A DNA stretch of 64,000 bases from Phallusia fumigata. Taxonomy: Eukaryota; Chordata; Ascidiacea; Phlebobranchia; Ascidiidae. The stretch spans positions 1-64,000 of the forward strand of contig QXVZ01017280.1 in assembly GCA_008931825.1 (NCBI GenBank), given 5' to 3'. This document shows positions 11,809 through 24,088 of the stretch, in pieces. The notes under the pieces were generated by a model, which was not told the origin of the DNA, searched no databases, and saw only the letters and a program-made list of their open reading frames with translations. The position numbers and the translations under genes are program-made. Positions within the stretch are counted from its first letter, which is position 1. Each line of letters starts with the position of its first letter.

Positions 11809-13278
11809 TGCAATGTTAAAATTAACACCTATTGAAAAAAAACACAAAAATTTATGTTTATGATTCCACCAAATAGTTAACCTAATATAAAGTGTTGCCG
11901 AAGGTCTTACCACTGTGACCTATCGGTCAATGATATTGATCATGCAAAAATATGCTCTTCACTTTCATTTTTTCTTAAAATTCAAATGTAATCTCAATTT
12001 GTTTGCCAATTTTAAACCAAACAACTTAAAGTAGATTTTATTCAATAACGCAAGTTTAACTGTTAATGTACATTATTTTTAAAAATGTATGTTTATGGCA
12101 ATAGCATAACATTACCATCAAGCTTGGTATTTACAAACTTTTCTTGGACCCAAAATAAGTTTGAAGCTGCATAAAATCACAATCTTAACAATTGTTAATA
12201 TTTTGCCTGACAAAATGATGATTGGCAATTGCTTAATACTTATTTAGAAGCACAGATTACTAATCTAGATTTCATTTATCATTATCACAAACTACGTTAG
12301 CATTTACAACCAATAGTAACATAATTAGTGTAAACAGCAGTAGTCTTGCATGCAACTGCGTCGGACTAAAGTGAACACTGTAACAGTCAACCGTTTGATC
12401 GAATAGCAATTTCGTTTACGTCACTTCGACCAATCGACTTTCGGCTGAAAATTAATCTCATTCCCTGACGTCTACGTGCATTTGGCCTTCGCCCCTGTCT
12501 AACCCCAACTTCTTCGTCACAGCGGTCGGAACGGCGACGGCCGATGCATCACGTACCGACTATCAGCACTTTCTCGTAACCTCAGCCCCAGACCGAAATG
12601 TCAATCACCCCCAGCTAATTTGACCACCAGGACTGAAAGTCACGTGACATTTGGTTCAATCGACCGGCGCTCGTCAGGTGGCAGAATTTAATTTAATTAA
12701 TCGCATTTCATTTGAAGCAACTTATGCAACTTTTATTATTTCGATTTAAAAGGTTTGTGTAAAATGTAGCACGTTGAATTAGTATTTCTTCATATTGGTG
12801 CTTATCATTCCTTTTACACAACAACTCGTGTTTTGCGGTCAAAATCCAAACTGCACCTACAGCCGTTAAAACTATTTCTGATGAGTTCCTGACAATTACA
12901 TTTGATAAGCAGGGTAGTCTTATCTACAACCAGACTTAATGTCACTGCTGTAATATTTTGTCCAATAAAAGAATAATTTTATGAATCTGGTAAAATATAA
13001 TGTGCCTAATAAAAGATGAGCAACTTTTTGCAACACAAGTGAATCTTCGAAATTATTGTCAACAGCAGAAGTTGTTTTGCAGATTTTTCACAACTGTAAG
13101 CCACAACTGAACAGGTTTAAAAATAATAATTGGCACAGCATGCTTAGTTTTAGACTAAAGTGTTTTTGGATAACTCTAAATATTTTTGCAGAACAGATAA
13201 ATGAGCCTGTTAAGCAAACAATATGACTCGACGAAAAAGTGCATTGTATTAAATGGGGCTGAAAACTGGTGTTGACTT
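11809..13278. other. Intergenic PPP1R2-TAF11
   Basis: Apart from the candidate regulatory patch at 12410-12680 I see nothing coding here. The interval should contain the 5' leader of PPP1R2 and the 3' UTR of TAF11, both read on the minus strand. Confidence 0.45.
12410..12680. promoter_or_regulatory. Candidate upstream regulatory region of PPP1R2
   Basis: This is a noticeably more GC-rich patch in otherwise AT-rich DNA, 0.6-0.9 kb upstream of the PPP1R2 start codon. It contains CCAAT boxes, several ACGT cores and a perfect 10-bp palindrome GTCACGTGAC at 12639-12648. That palindrome is the classical USF/TFE-type E-box. Because PPP1R2 probably has a 5' UTR intron, its transcription start could lie here. 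This is inference from composition and motifs only. Confidence 0.35.
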
Positions 13279-13387
13279 TCACACAACCATTTTAAAAAAC
13301 GGAGTATCATCAGTCAGTTCCACCAAAAATGCTCCATCTTGACTTTCTTCTCTGTCATCTGACACATCAACTAGGTAAAATGATGGA

Positions 13388-14867
13388 TCAAAATGGTGGT
13401 CCATGTGCCGAGGAGTAGGGAACTGTTTTTTGAGCTTTTAATCTTCTGACAGCTTCGCGGATATGACGAGGTTTCACAGGAGGTTGTTCCCCAAGTCCTT
13501 CCATTACATCAAGTGCTTGCTCCATAATTTCACCAACATAAACCTTTAAGTAAAGAATGTAACTACCATAAAAGAGTTTGTGTACAGTAAATACATTTTA
13601 ATGCAAATGTTTCAATAATCACCATTGTTATAGGGCTGTCAGAAAAAAAACTCCTTAATTGCAAAGACTAAAGTTCAATATATTGAACAATCTTTTTTAC
13701 TTGATATGTGTTTTATTTTAGCATTTAAAATGTTTTAAAGGGCCTAGTTTTGAGACCACTTTGTTGCATATTACTCCTCTTGAACATTGGATATTATCCC
13801 TAAAAGGCCTTTCCCATCTTAGTTTAAGTTTAAAAGTTTTTAATGTACCAAGATTAATGTAAAGTTGTCTAGCGCTAACAATTATTGCTTATTTTCCACA
13901 TTCAACAATGTCATTACAAAAATTGAATGCAAAACTCAACATTTGAGGTAAAAAATACAAAAAACATGATCTCACATTTCCTGGAAATAAATATGTCAAA
14001 ATGTTTGGCAAACCTTGGCGACTCCAGACATGGCAATGACAACATTTTGTGAAACACTGCAACCAGCAATGTTTTGCATCAAGCGTTTTATGGATGCTTT
14101 TGGAAAAGACGACCTTCTGTACATTTCATATCTGTTGAGCTGATCATCAGAAAATGACGTAACCAACCTCCTGGAAAGACACAAAAATTTTTTTATTTAC
14201 ATTAGAAACATAATTGCTTACAAACAGAAAATCTTTTATTGTGCAGTATGTAAAGCGACTTTCATTTCTAAATGTTTCAAACTTAATTTTATAAACAAAT
14301 CTATAAATGTTTTAAATCAATTCTAAAGGTAGGTTTTTCAAAGTCACCAACATTTCAAACCAAAAAGTATTTGAAAACAAATTAGCTCTAACTCAGTACA
14401 AGCACAACATTTAGGTTTTGTTCTGCTTAATGAGATGAAAAAAGAAACAAACACACCCAAATAGCACCTCAAACTAAAGCCCAGCGCTATTTATCGCTTT
14501 TGCATGATTGTACAAGTTTAAATGCTACACTAAACAATTCAGAAACATTTCTTGTCTTTTCTGCTTTTCCGTTTTTGGTGTTCATTTCCTGCTTTTCCCG
14601 CTTTCCTATTTTTCTGGTTGTAGTGTTACCCCCATTTTTCATTATGCTTTAAACTTACTGCATTCTTAAACGTTCCTCAGCATCCAACAATTCCTTCTTT
14701 TTCTTAGCAGTCAGTCCATCTTCTCCAACACTTTGTGTTCTGTCAAATGTTGGTTTCTTAGCTGGTTCATTTGGCGATTTGAAAGAAGAATCTGAAGTTG
14801 AGGAATGCGTCCGTTTGCGATTTATTTTACTACTACTACCTGGCTCAGCATGTTGCTGGGCGCTCAT
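13388..14867 (-). CDS. TAF11: TFIID subunit TAF11
   Basis: Three exons (14867-14659, 14170-14014, 13543-13388) join in frame to 173 aa; human TAF11 is 211. TAF11 pairs with TAF13 through a histone fold inside the general transcription factor TFIID. The N-terminal ~70 residues are Ser-, Lys- and Glu-rich. The histone-fold domain starts at [20 protein letters not shown] (~75), continues through [20 protein letters not shown] and ends with [16 protein letters not shown], all close to vertebrate TAF11. After LKAQK the reading frame is uncertain. The frame given ends at 13388, but a six-A run in the coding strand (13426-13431) lies at the point where the other frame opens into 49 coding-like acidic residues, ending at 13279. 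The gene is flanked by PPP1R2 downstream, same strand, 1.5 kb away. Confidence 0.9.
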
Positions 14868-15755
14868 AGTAAAATATTTGTTATTTTTACGAATAAGCAA
14901 GCATTTCAAAAACAACCTCAACAAAAATAACTTTGAAGGCTCTGCTTCGTTTGCACAATGACAATAGTGTACATAGAAAACATATTTGTCGGATGACTGA
15001 AAGCATCTCGTCAACTTTTGGGGAAAGGTGGCACAAACTTTAAACTAACTTATGAAAATAAAAAAACCTTAAATTTGCGCATTAGGCTACGTAACCGGTC
15101 ATTTGATTTCGTAAAAGAGGACAATTACTACTTCGATGCTTTAAAAAACGGATTATATAATTGCAAGAAAGGAATATGTGGCGGAAATATATCATGTCAA
15201 AGTAGTCAAGACTCAAGATGGAGCTGGAATCGAAAATACAACGATTACAAAACTCCGCCAGGATCTTCAAATTGAATTAATTTTATCGTCGTATTGACAA
15301 AAAGAGCATCCTCGATAATCGGTAGGGCAAAACAAACAACCAACCGTACGAAAGTTGGCCCGTGCCCAGACGAATCCCCTGCAACAATGGATCAATGAGT
15401 GAGTTTGTTGACTTTACAAATCGCTTCTGGTTTTCGGCAGCGATAAGGCCAATGATATTAAATCTGTTTTTTGCATCTCAGAGGCTTGGTAACAGCTAAG
15501 GATGCATAATTGAGATTCCAGGATGAAGATGTTTGCATGTGGCATGTGTTGCTTTATGCGGGATGCGTTTAGTTTTTGTGCAGCAAAGTACTATCGAGTC
15601 AGTACAGTTTGTCATTACCTAATTTAGTCGGGGGACTTTTTTTTAAAAAACAGTCTAAATACAACACATACTCTAATTTTGTTTCAGGGTAGTAAGTAAT
15701 TGTGGCATTACTAGAAAGGTTTGAGATTAAAGTGAGAGTTTAGTCCTGCATATTT

Positions 15756-15809
15756 TTTCGTAAGTTAAAATTAAGTTTTTCGTAGAATATCAAATTTTAA
15801 CTTACGAAA
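15756..15809. repeat. Perfect 17-bp hairpin
   Basis: TTTCGTAAGTTAAAATT at 15756-15772 is exactly complementary to AATTTTAACTTACGAAA at 15793-15809, with a 20-nt loop. The arms do not extend further. It could be a small-RNA precursor, a MITE remnant or chance in AT-rich DNA. Confidence 0.6.
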
Positions 15810-16590
15810 CAGTTTTAACTGGATCACTGAAAAACTTAAAACTAATGGCAAGTTTACAGACAAAATGTTAGCCACTATCAGTGCAAGAGAGCCGATAACA
15901 GATTAACAAATTGTTGGCATATTTTTAGCCTGACGGACATGGGAAATTGACCTTTTAGTTCCACACCAGTTGATGTAGGTTTTCAGTTTCGGCAGCAGGA
16001 AACTTGAGTGTGTGATGAAACTTCGATTGTATATTTTCAGAATTATTGACAAAGTGTTTTGTCACTAGAAAATGTTGTAAATTAAGTTAACCTAATTTGG
16101 GTTCTAAACATGTGAAGCTTGAAGCAAAATTTTTCTTTGTTATAAAACTTAAGTTTAGCCACAAAAAGAAAACCTCAAGTTAGTCCACGTAGCTTTTTGA
16201 ATTAATATCAAGTCTTTTTTCATTGATTAGTAACGTTATTATTGAATAAGTAACATTCATATAACGCTGTACATAATAAACGGCAACTCGAAGACCTGTC
16301 CAAAAGTAATATCCGTGGCAATAAATTTGTACGTATTTTCAATGCAATCGAATTTTACTAGTGGCATTTGTTCCTGATAAAAGTTTCATTGACAATGTTC
16401 AAAATCGGACAATCAGGAAAAAAATGAGTTATTTGTGAGAAACCGTGTCTATTGCTAAAGTAACCATAACAAAGTAGAAATAAAATTTTCGAATAAAACT
16501 TCCAAAACTGCACATCAAGTAGAAGTCCCCCCTTCCACCGTTTTGCATGACTGGCCATAACATCGCCCGCAGTAAGGGCATAGACACAAG

Positions 16591-16723
16591 TGCATATGCC
16601 GGTAAGATTGAACGATTATCTCTGTACCGTTTTGGGTAGAGTCATGCCGGTCCACATCGATCTACAGAAGAGCACAGTGCACCAGCTTAATAACAGATGT
16701 TTCTGCAGCTGCCGGCATATGCA
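16591..16723. repeat. 12-bp inverted repeat, 109-bp spacer
   Basis: TGCATATGCCGG at 16591-16602 is exactly complementary to CCGGCATATGCA at 16712-16723. The enclosed sequence is more GC-rich than its surroundings. The layout fits a short MITE-like element, but I see no target duplication. Confidence 0.4.
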
Positions 16724-18569
16724 TCTGGCAATTAAGAATATATTATTGTGTGCTATAGATAGAAGAATACATGCATGTTGTGTGTAGGATAGGTATACGG
16801 ATTTTGCTGAAATTGTGAGGCTTAAAAAAATCGGATTTCAAAAATCGAAAAATCGGCGGTTAATTTCCGGAAATCCGGTTTGCGATTAGGGAGTTATGAT
16901 TGACATTTTGAAGCGTTGTACGTAAATTGTGCATATTTTATAAACTGTTTTTACGTTCTAATTGGTGAAACGTATGTCCAGATTTACACACATTTCGGAA
17001 AACGGCGATTAAATATGCATGACGTAAATGCGCATGTTTGACCATTTGGTCACTGCTATGCGTGGTAAAAAAGGAAATCAAACATAAATAATTGTAAACA
17101 GTGTAAATATACAGTAAAACATTTTTTTTATCTTGCGTCAAAACTTTATGGGTTAAAAACGACGGAAAATGGCAATCGCTATCTGGAAAACATGATGTGT
17201 TGATTTTTAAAAATAATTCTGCAATTCATAATTTTGTGTTTACATCTTAACTTGCGTTTTTTGGCAGGCAATGATTCAATACCCAGATTCTGCTTATGTT
17301 TCTTTTTTCTTTTTCCGTAGGTGCGAAACGAACGTGCGTCTGGTGTTTGCTGACTTTAGTTGACGACTAACAGTTAACTTCCTCATGGACAAATACGAAA
17401 ACCTTGCACAATAGTGCCATGCAGGCCAAGATCTCCCGCAATGAAGGTCTACAACCCCCAGCCCTAATCACAAAACACCCTGCCGCCATTTTTTTGTTTC
17501 CATGGCCATTGTTGTAATTTTGATTCAGTCCTTGTAGTTTAATCACTTTCAGTCGACGGGGGACCGATAGGAGAACAATAGTTTACAGTCGTTGGAGCGC
17601 AAAACGAGAAGGAGGGTGGAGCGGTAAATTGGTAATTGGTTGGTTACTGGCAGCTACACGATCTTTTCAAATGAAAGTCGCATGACTGAAGGTTCAATGA
17701 CTTCTGTGAGGTGATGAAAGTTTCATGTTAAACACTTTCGGCTTTGCGCTATAACGTAAACGAAAGAAACGATCTTTTTTCTTGTAAAATTGCTATATGT
17801 TTATGCTACGTTTTCAGTTAGTTAATTTTTGTGAAGGAATCGATACAGTACAGCGAATGTATTTGATCTATCACTTGTTTATGTCGGTTGAAGCGTGTAC
17901 AGTGACTTGTTGACAACTGAAAGGTGGTTACAGCTCTAATGGCACTTGTTACGTCAATTAATCGTCTACGTTACGTCATAGAACAACTTGAACAACTTTC
18001 AATTGGATATTGCACAACAGTGTAGAAAAATGATTCGGACTTACATTTAGAAAGGCAAGCAAAATTAGATGTCAATCTGTGGCATTTGGAAACTATTTGT
18101 TGCGTCTAGAACAATTTACCATCTTTTTGTTTGTTTAATTAAACAATATCGATTAAAAAAATCAAATCGTTGAAAAATTGGAATATGTTCATTAAGATAT
18201 TGCCTTGAGCTGGCTATACCATTATATACAGGCTCTTAAGTTTTTTGAAAACCCTCAGAAAATATGTTCTCACATAGAGAGGTTGTTGGTTTGCTACCTT
18301 ACAGATCCAGTCATGCGTGACAGGGTGAGGACCACTTGTCTACATAGAGCCTACGTGATGTATGTGTTGCGCCCCCTGTTTCCCAGGCCAGGGCAGTAGT
18401 GGGGTATCTAAATTCAAAAGTTGTTCAATTTAAAAGACAAAGTATTGTTTAAAAGTGTTTGGCAGTTTGAAATACGATTCTGTGGAAGGCGTTTTGATAC
18501 GTTTAGATAAATAGAAAGGAACACATACACAGTAATTTACCTTGTTACGTTTAGCATACAGTGGAATGA

Positions 18570-18665
18570 ATTTTGTGGGTTGAGAGGAAGAGTTTTATGT
18601 ATTCATAAGAAGTGTAGTATTTTGTTTTAAATAGACCAGTGGTTCCAAACGATTTATTATTACTT
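18570..18665 (+). repeat. Dispersed repeat, copy A
   Basis: This segment shares a run of blocks in the same order with 45370-45470: GTGTAGTATTT, a T-rich spacer, CAGTGGTTC and an AT-rich stretch ending TTACTT. The CAGTGGTTC block is typical of hAT-type ends, but no matching right end is visible nearby, so this copy looks truncated. Confidence 0.4.
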
Positions 18666-19880
18666 TACAACACCTGCTTTGCAGTTTTGCACAGGAAAGG
18701 ATATTTCGGTTCTTTTTTGAGCTTGTTGTAGAAAAATCGATTTCACCTGCTTGCTGTTTAAATATAATTAGCACAACACGAAACTGGCGTTTCTAATTGC
18801 ACAAACACTTGAAATAGCAACACAAAAACCAAAAGTCTTTTTTTAAGCGTGCGTGGCTAAAAAAGGGCAAACAGTTTTATGGCACATGATCCAACATCAG
18901 GAAGTCTGAGCAACAGAGAACTGCTATTGCCTTCGCTGCCAAACACTCGAGTTGCACAATTAGAGACAACTGGATCACGCAAAGTTAAAAACTCTCATGC
19001 GTTTTACTACGTTGGGTCTCTACCAAGTTTTTAATTTATCAAACTTCAATAGTTTTGGATGACAGCGTTAGGTACAGGAGTAGAATGAATTAGTACAAGA
19101 CACTTTGACGCTTCTGTGTTTTGATAACATCACCCAGTGATCGGGTGTGTGTAAATTCCGAGCCGGGATCTCTAATGGATGTTGTTATTGTAAGGGTCCA
19201 TTAAGGAGAGGCGAAACACTAAATAATACCGATTTACCGGTCTTCGAATGTTTGAGGTTTGGGCAAATTGGACGTTCAAATTATCTTCGATTGCTGAATT
19301 ATCCATGCTGTTAACAAATAATGTTTTTTCTCAATTTTGTTTGCAAATTTCGGAAAATTTTTCCATTTGTGGTGCTCAAACAATTGCAATTCTCTCGAAA
19401 ACGTTGCGCGTGCGTTTGTCACTTTGTCAATAATTCATTTAGTTTATGAAATCGGAGCCTCCAGCTCAAATTGTGGCAAAGCAGACAACAGATGCGCAAG
19501 ACATTGAGGAGGCGTAGGAAATGCAAACAGCACATCGTCAGGCAGTGTTCATGCGTAAAGTCAATGTGGTCAATAAAGCAGAACTAATTGTTAGCGCGTG
19601 TTGGAACGTCCACTTGCATTCCGATGGGGACATGAATTTTGGGTTTACCAGGGGGGATTTTTTGTGGGGACCAGACGAATGTTGGGGTCAGGGTGTTTGA
19701 TATATAGGTTAAATTCTTTATTTGTTTTGGAGTCTGCGTTATTAGGAACTTTCCTATTTACTTCATTGAAATGTAGATGTTACCTATTTATATCTATGTT
19801 TTGTTTCAGATTCTTTTGAGAAATTGTTTAGCAAAAGTTAGGGGTTGCAATATTTGAAAATGTTCGATTGACTAAACCAC

Positions 19881-19890
19881 TATAAAAGTA
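19881..19890 (+). promoter_or_regulatory. TATA box of GPCR gene
   Basis: TATAAAAGTA lies 35 bp upstream of the GPCR start codon. At the usual ~30 bp spacing transcription would start at about 19911, leaving a very short leader unless the first ATG is bypassed or the mRNA is trans-spliced at the AACAG near 19905. Confidence 0.5.
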
Positions 19891-19915
19891 CTTTAGATCT
19901 TAACAGACAGCCGAA

Positions 19916-22900
19916 ATGTTGAGTAATAACAACACAACATTGGAAGCAGCGAAGTATAAACTAACCCTTGCTGCGACCATCACACAATGCGCATTGTTAT
20001 CAGGTATGTTACGTAACCATTACGTTTCTTCATAGAGAATCGTTTTACTCAGTCAATTTGACATTAGATTTCGCGTATTTAGTGCGTAAAACGACATTGT
20101 TACGTCACGTAAATGGGATGTCACACCCATTACGTTGCACATTTTGCTCAAGGGTCTGGGGGTTGGTACAAAAGGTAGTGGTCTAACCCTGATTGCTTTT
20201 GTATTTTTAAGCAAAATATGTCAAACATTATTCACAAAGCTTGAAATCCAAGACGCGTTTATACTCTGCACAACAATTTTGACGGTTCAATAATCTTCGC
20301 AGCTAATAGACTGTGAAAATGCCCCTTTTTCGTGTGCTTGCTTGGAACTCCTTTGCAGAATGGATGAAATTTTAATACAAGTGACCTGTAATTGAACAAA
20401 ACAAGGCAATTTCTAAATCTTGGTTAAGAAAATGTCCAGTAGTTACGCGTTCGCATTGAGCAACAACAATCGTCTGTAATGGCGTTTCACAGCTTCAACC
20501 AATTTCGGTGTTTAACCGTCGTTTTTGTAAGTTGATAAGATTACCTAAAATATTCAAACTAAATTCTGCACTACAGTGTAACCAATACTTGAGATTCTTC
20601 TTTAACGCACACAGCAAAATAGCCTCCTAAACTTTCTAATGTGTTTTCTTCGACTGACTTCTCTATCTTTGCTTTGCAGTTCTGATGGTATTCGGTTTGG
20701 TGCTCAACAGCGCCATCATCTGGTTGGTTTACAAGAAACGAACTCTACAAACAATCACAAACATGTGGGTTGTATCTCTATGTGCGAGTCAGTTGCTGAC
20801 CAGCGCCTTTTCCCTGCCCTTCGTCGTCATGGCAACGGTCGTGGACGACTGGTTGCTAGGAACGGAGTTTTGTCAGGCATACGGATTTTTGACATTTATG
20901 TAAGTAGCTAGAAGTTTTCGCTGTTTATTTCCAGAGTTTTAACATTTCTATATGTCTGTTGTGCATTACGTAGGAAAAAGGATTCGAGTCTACAAAATTC
21001 TAGAACATTGTTTGCCGAACACCACGAGAAGGCTATAGAGAAAACTATATAATCGAACATTATTGTTTGGGATTCGCATCTAAATCCAACCATATTGCGC
21101 GTAATTTCTATGCATCACCCGCCTTGCAACTAAAAAACTTATATCGTTGCAGATTCCGCACAGTATCGATATTATCGGTGGCTGGTATCGCGATGGATCG
21201 ATATCACGTGATAAGTCGTCCCTTCAGCAAGCGGATGAAGAAGGGAACAGCAAAGAAGTTGATCTTCCTCTCCTGGTGGTCCGCAGCCGTGTCTTGCGTC
21301 TTCCCTCTTGTCGGTCTCGGACGATATAAGTGAGTAATGTTGCCGATTTTGGATATACCGCGATATGTTTTCCATCAGGCTTGTACACATTTGTTTATCT
21401 TATCTGTATAAGGCGCTAGGACGTTCGGGGATGTTCACAACTGTAATTATTTTCAGATATTCTAGTAGCGCCCACCTTTGCGGAATAAGCTGGATAATGG
21501 GTGGAAGCGCGGCAGTTTACTCAGTTTTCTACGTCACCTCTGTTTACGTCACTACGGGACTCGCAGCATTTTCGTCATACGCACTTATTTACAAGGTATG
21601 TTGAACAGTAAAACAGAGTTTAAAACTTATTTTCTACATCAAGCAAATCGCCAAGCGTATACATGCAAAATCGGATTTCAAGTCAAAAAATAAATTAATT
21701 ATAGCATCATGAAAACGTGTTAAAATGAATAATCGGTCGTTTGCACTTGTAATACACCAACTAGTGTTGCAAAAATTGTCCTTAATTTCGGTTAATTACG
21801 TCATAAATTTCGTAATGACGTCACCGCTTGATGGGTCGTCGAATTTTACGCTTTTCTTTTTGTCGACTTGCGACCCAGCGGGTGACGTCATCAATTTTCC
21901 CGAAATGGGTCAAGCGCAATGACGTCAATTTAAAACTCATTTTCGGATTTTACAACCTGCAAATAGGGTCAACTCATCGTCTTGCCGCAAAAAGTGAAGT
22001 TTTATTGCGCAATACGTTATTTAATCAACACTAAGGATAAGACACATAAAGGATCTAAACACTGTAAAATCGACAGTTTTGCTGTACTTGTAGTCTATAA
22101 TGGTCGCTGAAAAACGCATTTTACCTTTTTTATTTATTTACTTTTAGGTTACAAAATCGCAAGCTGAAAAGCACAGAAGGACTGTGAAACGCAGCCACAG
22201 CAACATGGCGCAACATGCAACCTCCGCAGCGCCTACTAACGGCGAGAGTCGAGCGCAAGTCAACGCGACAAACGGCAACGGGGTGAATCCCCCGAAGCGA
22301 AACTTTACATCGTATTTCTCGTCTCGCTACAACCTCTTCACGACATCTAGCGGACAAACGCACGCGACGATGGACACTCGAGCGACGCAGACCATTATTT
22401 TCGTTCTGACCGTTTTCGTGGTCTGTTGGGCGCCGTATTTCGGCCACGCCCTCTACCTCGCCTTTGGGTATATCGGCGTCCAACGCCGCAACACTATGGC
22501 GTCACAATGGATCGAGTTTGTGGTCACGTGGTTGTCGCTGAGCACGTGCGTGTGGGATCCGCTTTTGTACGGAGCTTGCACGCAAAATTTCAAGGCGCAT
22601 TTTATGTGAGTTATAGTGAGATATTTTGCTGACAAATAATGACAAAGCCGTTTTGTATGTTGGTTTTATAAACCTTCTCATTATCCCTGATTTGCCAAAC
22701 GTATCTCTGGTAAAATAATAACTTTTACGTTTTTTTTGCGCAGAAATCTGTTCCGCTGTCGAAAGCAATCAGCATTTGACCGCTCGAGGGCGTACTTGAC
22801 ACACACGGGTCCCAGCAGCCAATCAGGAGGCAGAAACCTGTCACATGCCAACGGTGTTAGCCAATCACAGACCGCCACGCAGCCCTGGCACAAAAAAATA

Positions 22901-24088
22901 AGAACGAGTCTCAAGAGAAAGTCGCGTCAGGAAAATGAAGGTAAGATCATTAACTTAGCCCGAGGCCAAACGTTCAACAAAGTTTCTTTGGTTAAAATAT
23001 TTAGTCAAGGCAAACCTTATATGCAACAAGCCACTTTGTTTTTCGTCTAAACAATTAAGTAATGATTGTTAAACAATAGAGCTTTAATCATGTATTGGCA
23101 GAAGTCGTGTTTTAAAATACAAAACTACATATCAACACAGCAGGAAAATTCATATCTGTAGACTACGGCGTTTTTCGTTTTTCTACTCATTAAACACCTC
23201 AAATATTCCAAACAAACGTGACAGACAGTCTGAACCAGCTATAAACACATATACGGCAAAAGCGACTACTCAAAACAAGCCTAAATCACACAAAAAAGGC
23301 GATAAGATAGCGATGGCCACAAAAACGGCAGGTTTGAACAACCCTCGATCATCCAACTGACAATTCCAAAGTATATTTCGGAATGTAAATTACTAACTTA
23401 CGACCTAAGAAAGCAGCACCTTTTAAAGCACCAACATTTTTCCACAGAATGGCGTTTCTCCTTACATGGAGCGGAATCCATTCAAACGATCACTTCAGTA
23501 GATGGCGAAGTTTCGTCCAATGGGATCAGCACACGACGTCGACGTTCCAGAAGCGACGATAAACGTCATCGTTCACTGACGTCAGCACAGAACGCGTCGT
23601 TCGTTATGGATGACGACAGCGACGATGACGTCATCACTTCAATTCACCAAGTCAACGTGAAAATCGAGGAAAACGTGCGAGAGCCAGTTCAGACAATTTC
23701 CACCTTTATGACGCCGCAAACGTCACAGTATGACGTCACAATCAACGGAGCCATGTCGCTACCGGATAGAAATCGTAGGAACAAACAATCGAAACGCGAA
23801 TTTCTCGATTGCATTAACGTTCATAGAATGTACGGGATCGAGGGTTTAAGTCACCACAAGGTGGCGGTAAATGTGGTTTCGACCCTCCCGCGCCCCTCCA
23901 ACCCCGACTTGAGCCCTCCAGTGGTAAGGAGGACCTTGCTCCCCCTCTCCCCCCAACGATCAGCTGAACCGGTTTTACCGGATGAGACGATGGAAAACGT
24001 ACTTTCGTGGCAAATCTCACGGAGCAGAGAAAAACTTTACGAAGGAAAAACTCGTAAACCCTTTCATCGCTCCGAGACCGATCTTTGA
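19916..24088 (+). CDS. Class A orphan GPCR with long C-terminal tail
   Basis: Seven exons (19916-20003, 20680-20899, 21153-21329, 21457-21595, 22148-22605, 22744-22940, 23448-24088) join in frame to 639 aa. The N-terminus is short, with NNTT glycosylation sequons. TM1 contains the family Asn (GLVLNSAIIWLVYK), TM2 follows, and the conserved Cys of TM3 is in TEFCQAYGF. The G-protein contact DRY appears as AMDRYHVISRPF, the ECL2 Cys as HLCGISWI, TM6 as VVCWAPYFGHAL, and TM7 as TWLSLSTCVWDPLLYG, with the NPxxY motif as DPLLY. TM7 has no retinal lysine, so it is not an opsin. TWLS...PLxYG and the ECL2 region recall GPR161 and GPR101, but I cannot place it firmly. The third loop is Asn/Ser-rich and the ~270-residue tail basic and Ser-rich. 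An AATAAA at about 24200 is a likely polyadenylation signal. Confidence 0.87.
21816..21927. promoter_or_regulatory. Intronic cluster of three CRE palindromes
   Basis: Perfect TGACGTCA palindromes occur at 21816-21823, 21883-21890 and 21920-21927, with a further TTACGTCA at 21796-21803. All are in the intron between GPCR exons 4 and 5. TGACGTCA is the binding site of CREB/ATF factors, which act as activators in ascidian embryos. A role as an intronic enhancer is inference. Confidence 0.4.

Larger units (their letters stand above)
14868..19880. other. 5-kb non-coding interval TAF11-GPCR
   Basis: No exon with conserved coding character is visible. The interval includes the TAF11 promoter next to 14868 and the GPCR upstream region near 19880. 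Structured elements are the 17-bp hairpin at 15756-15809, the spaced inverted repeat at 16591-16723 and a dispersed repeat at 18570-18665; these are listed separately. Confidence 0.5.

Noticed and set aside
9395-14867. Polycistronic operon RBM28-PPP1R2-TAF11
   Set aside because: The three genes share a strand but are separated by 1.5-2 kb, far more than the short gaps typical of ascidian operons.
15018-15275. 85-aa open frame starting MGKGGTNFKL
   Set aside because: It starts inside the TAF11 upstream region, has no recognisable motif and a near-equal frame exists on the other strand; likely chance.
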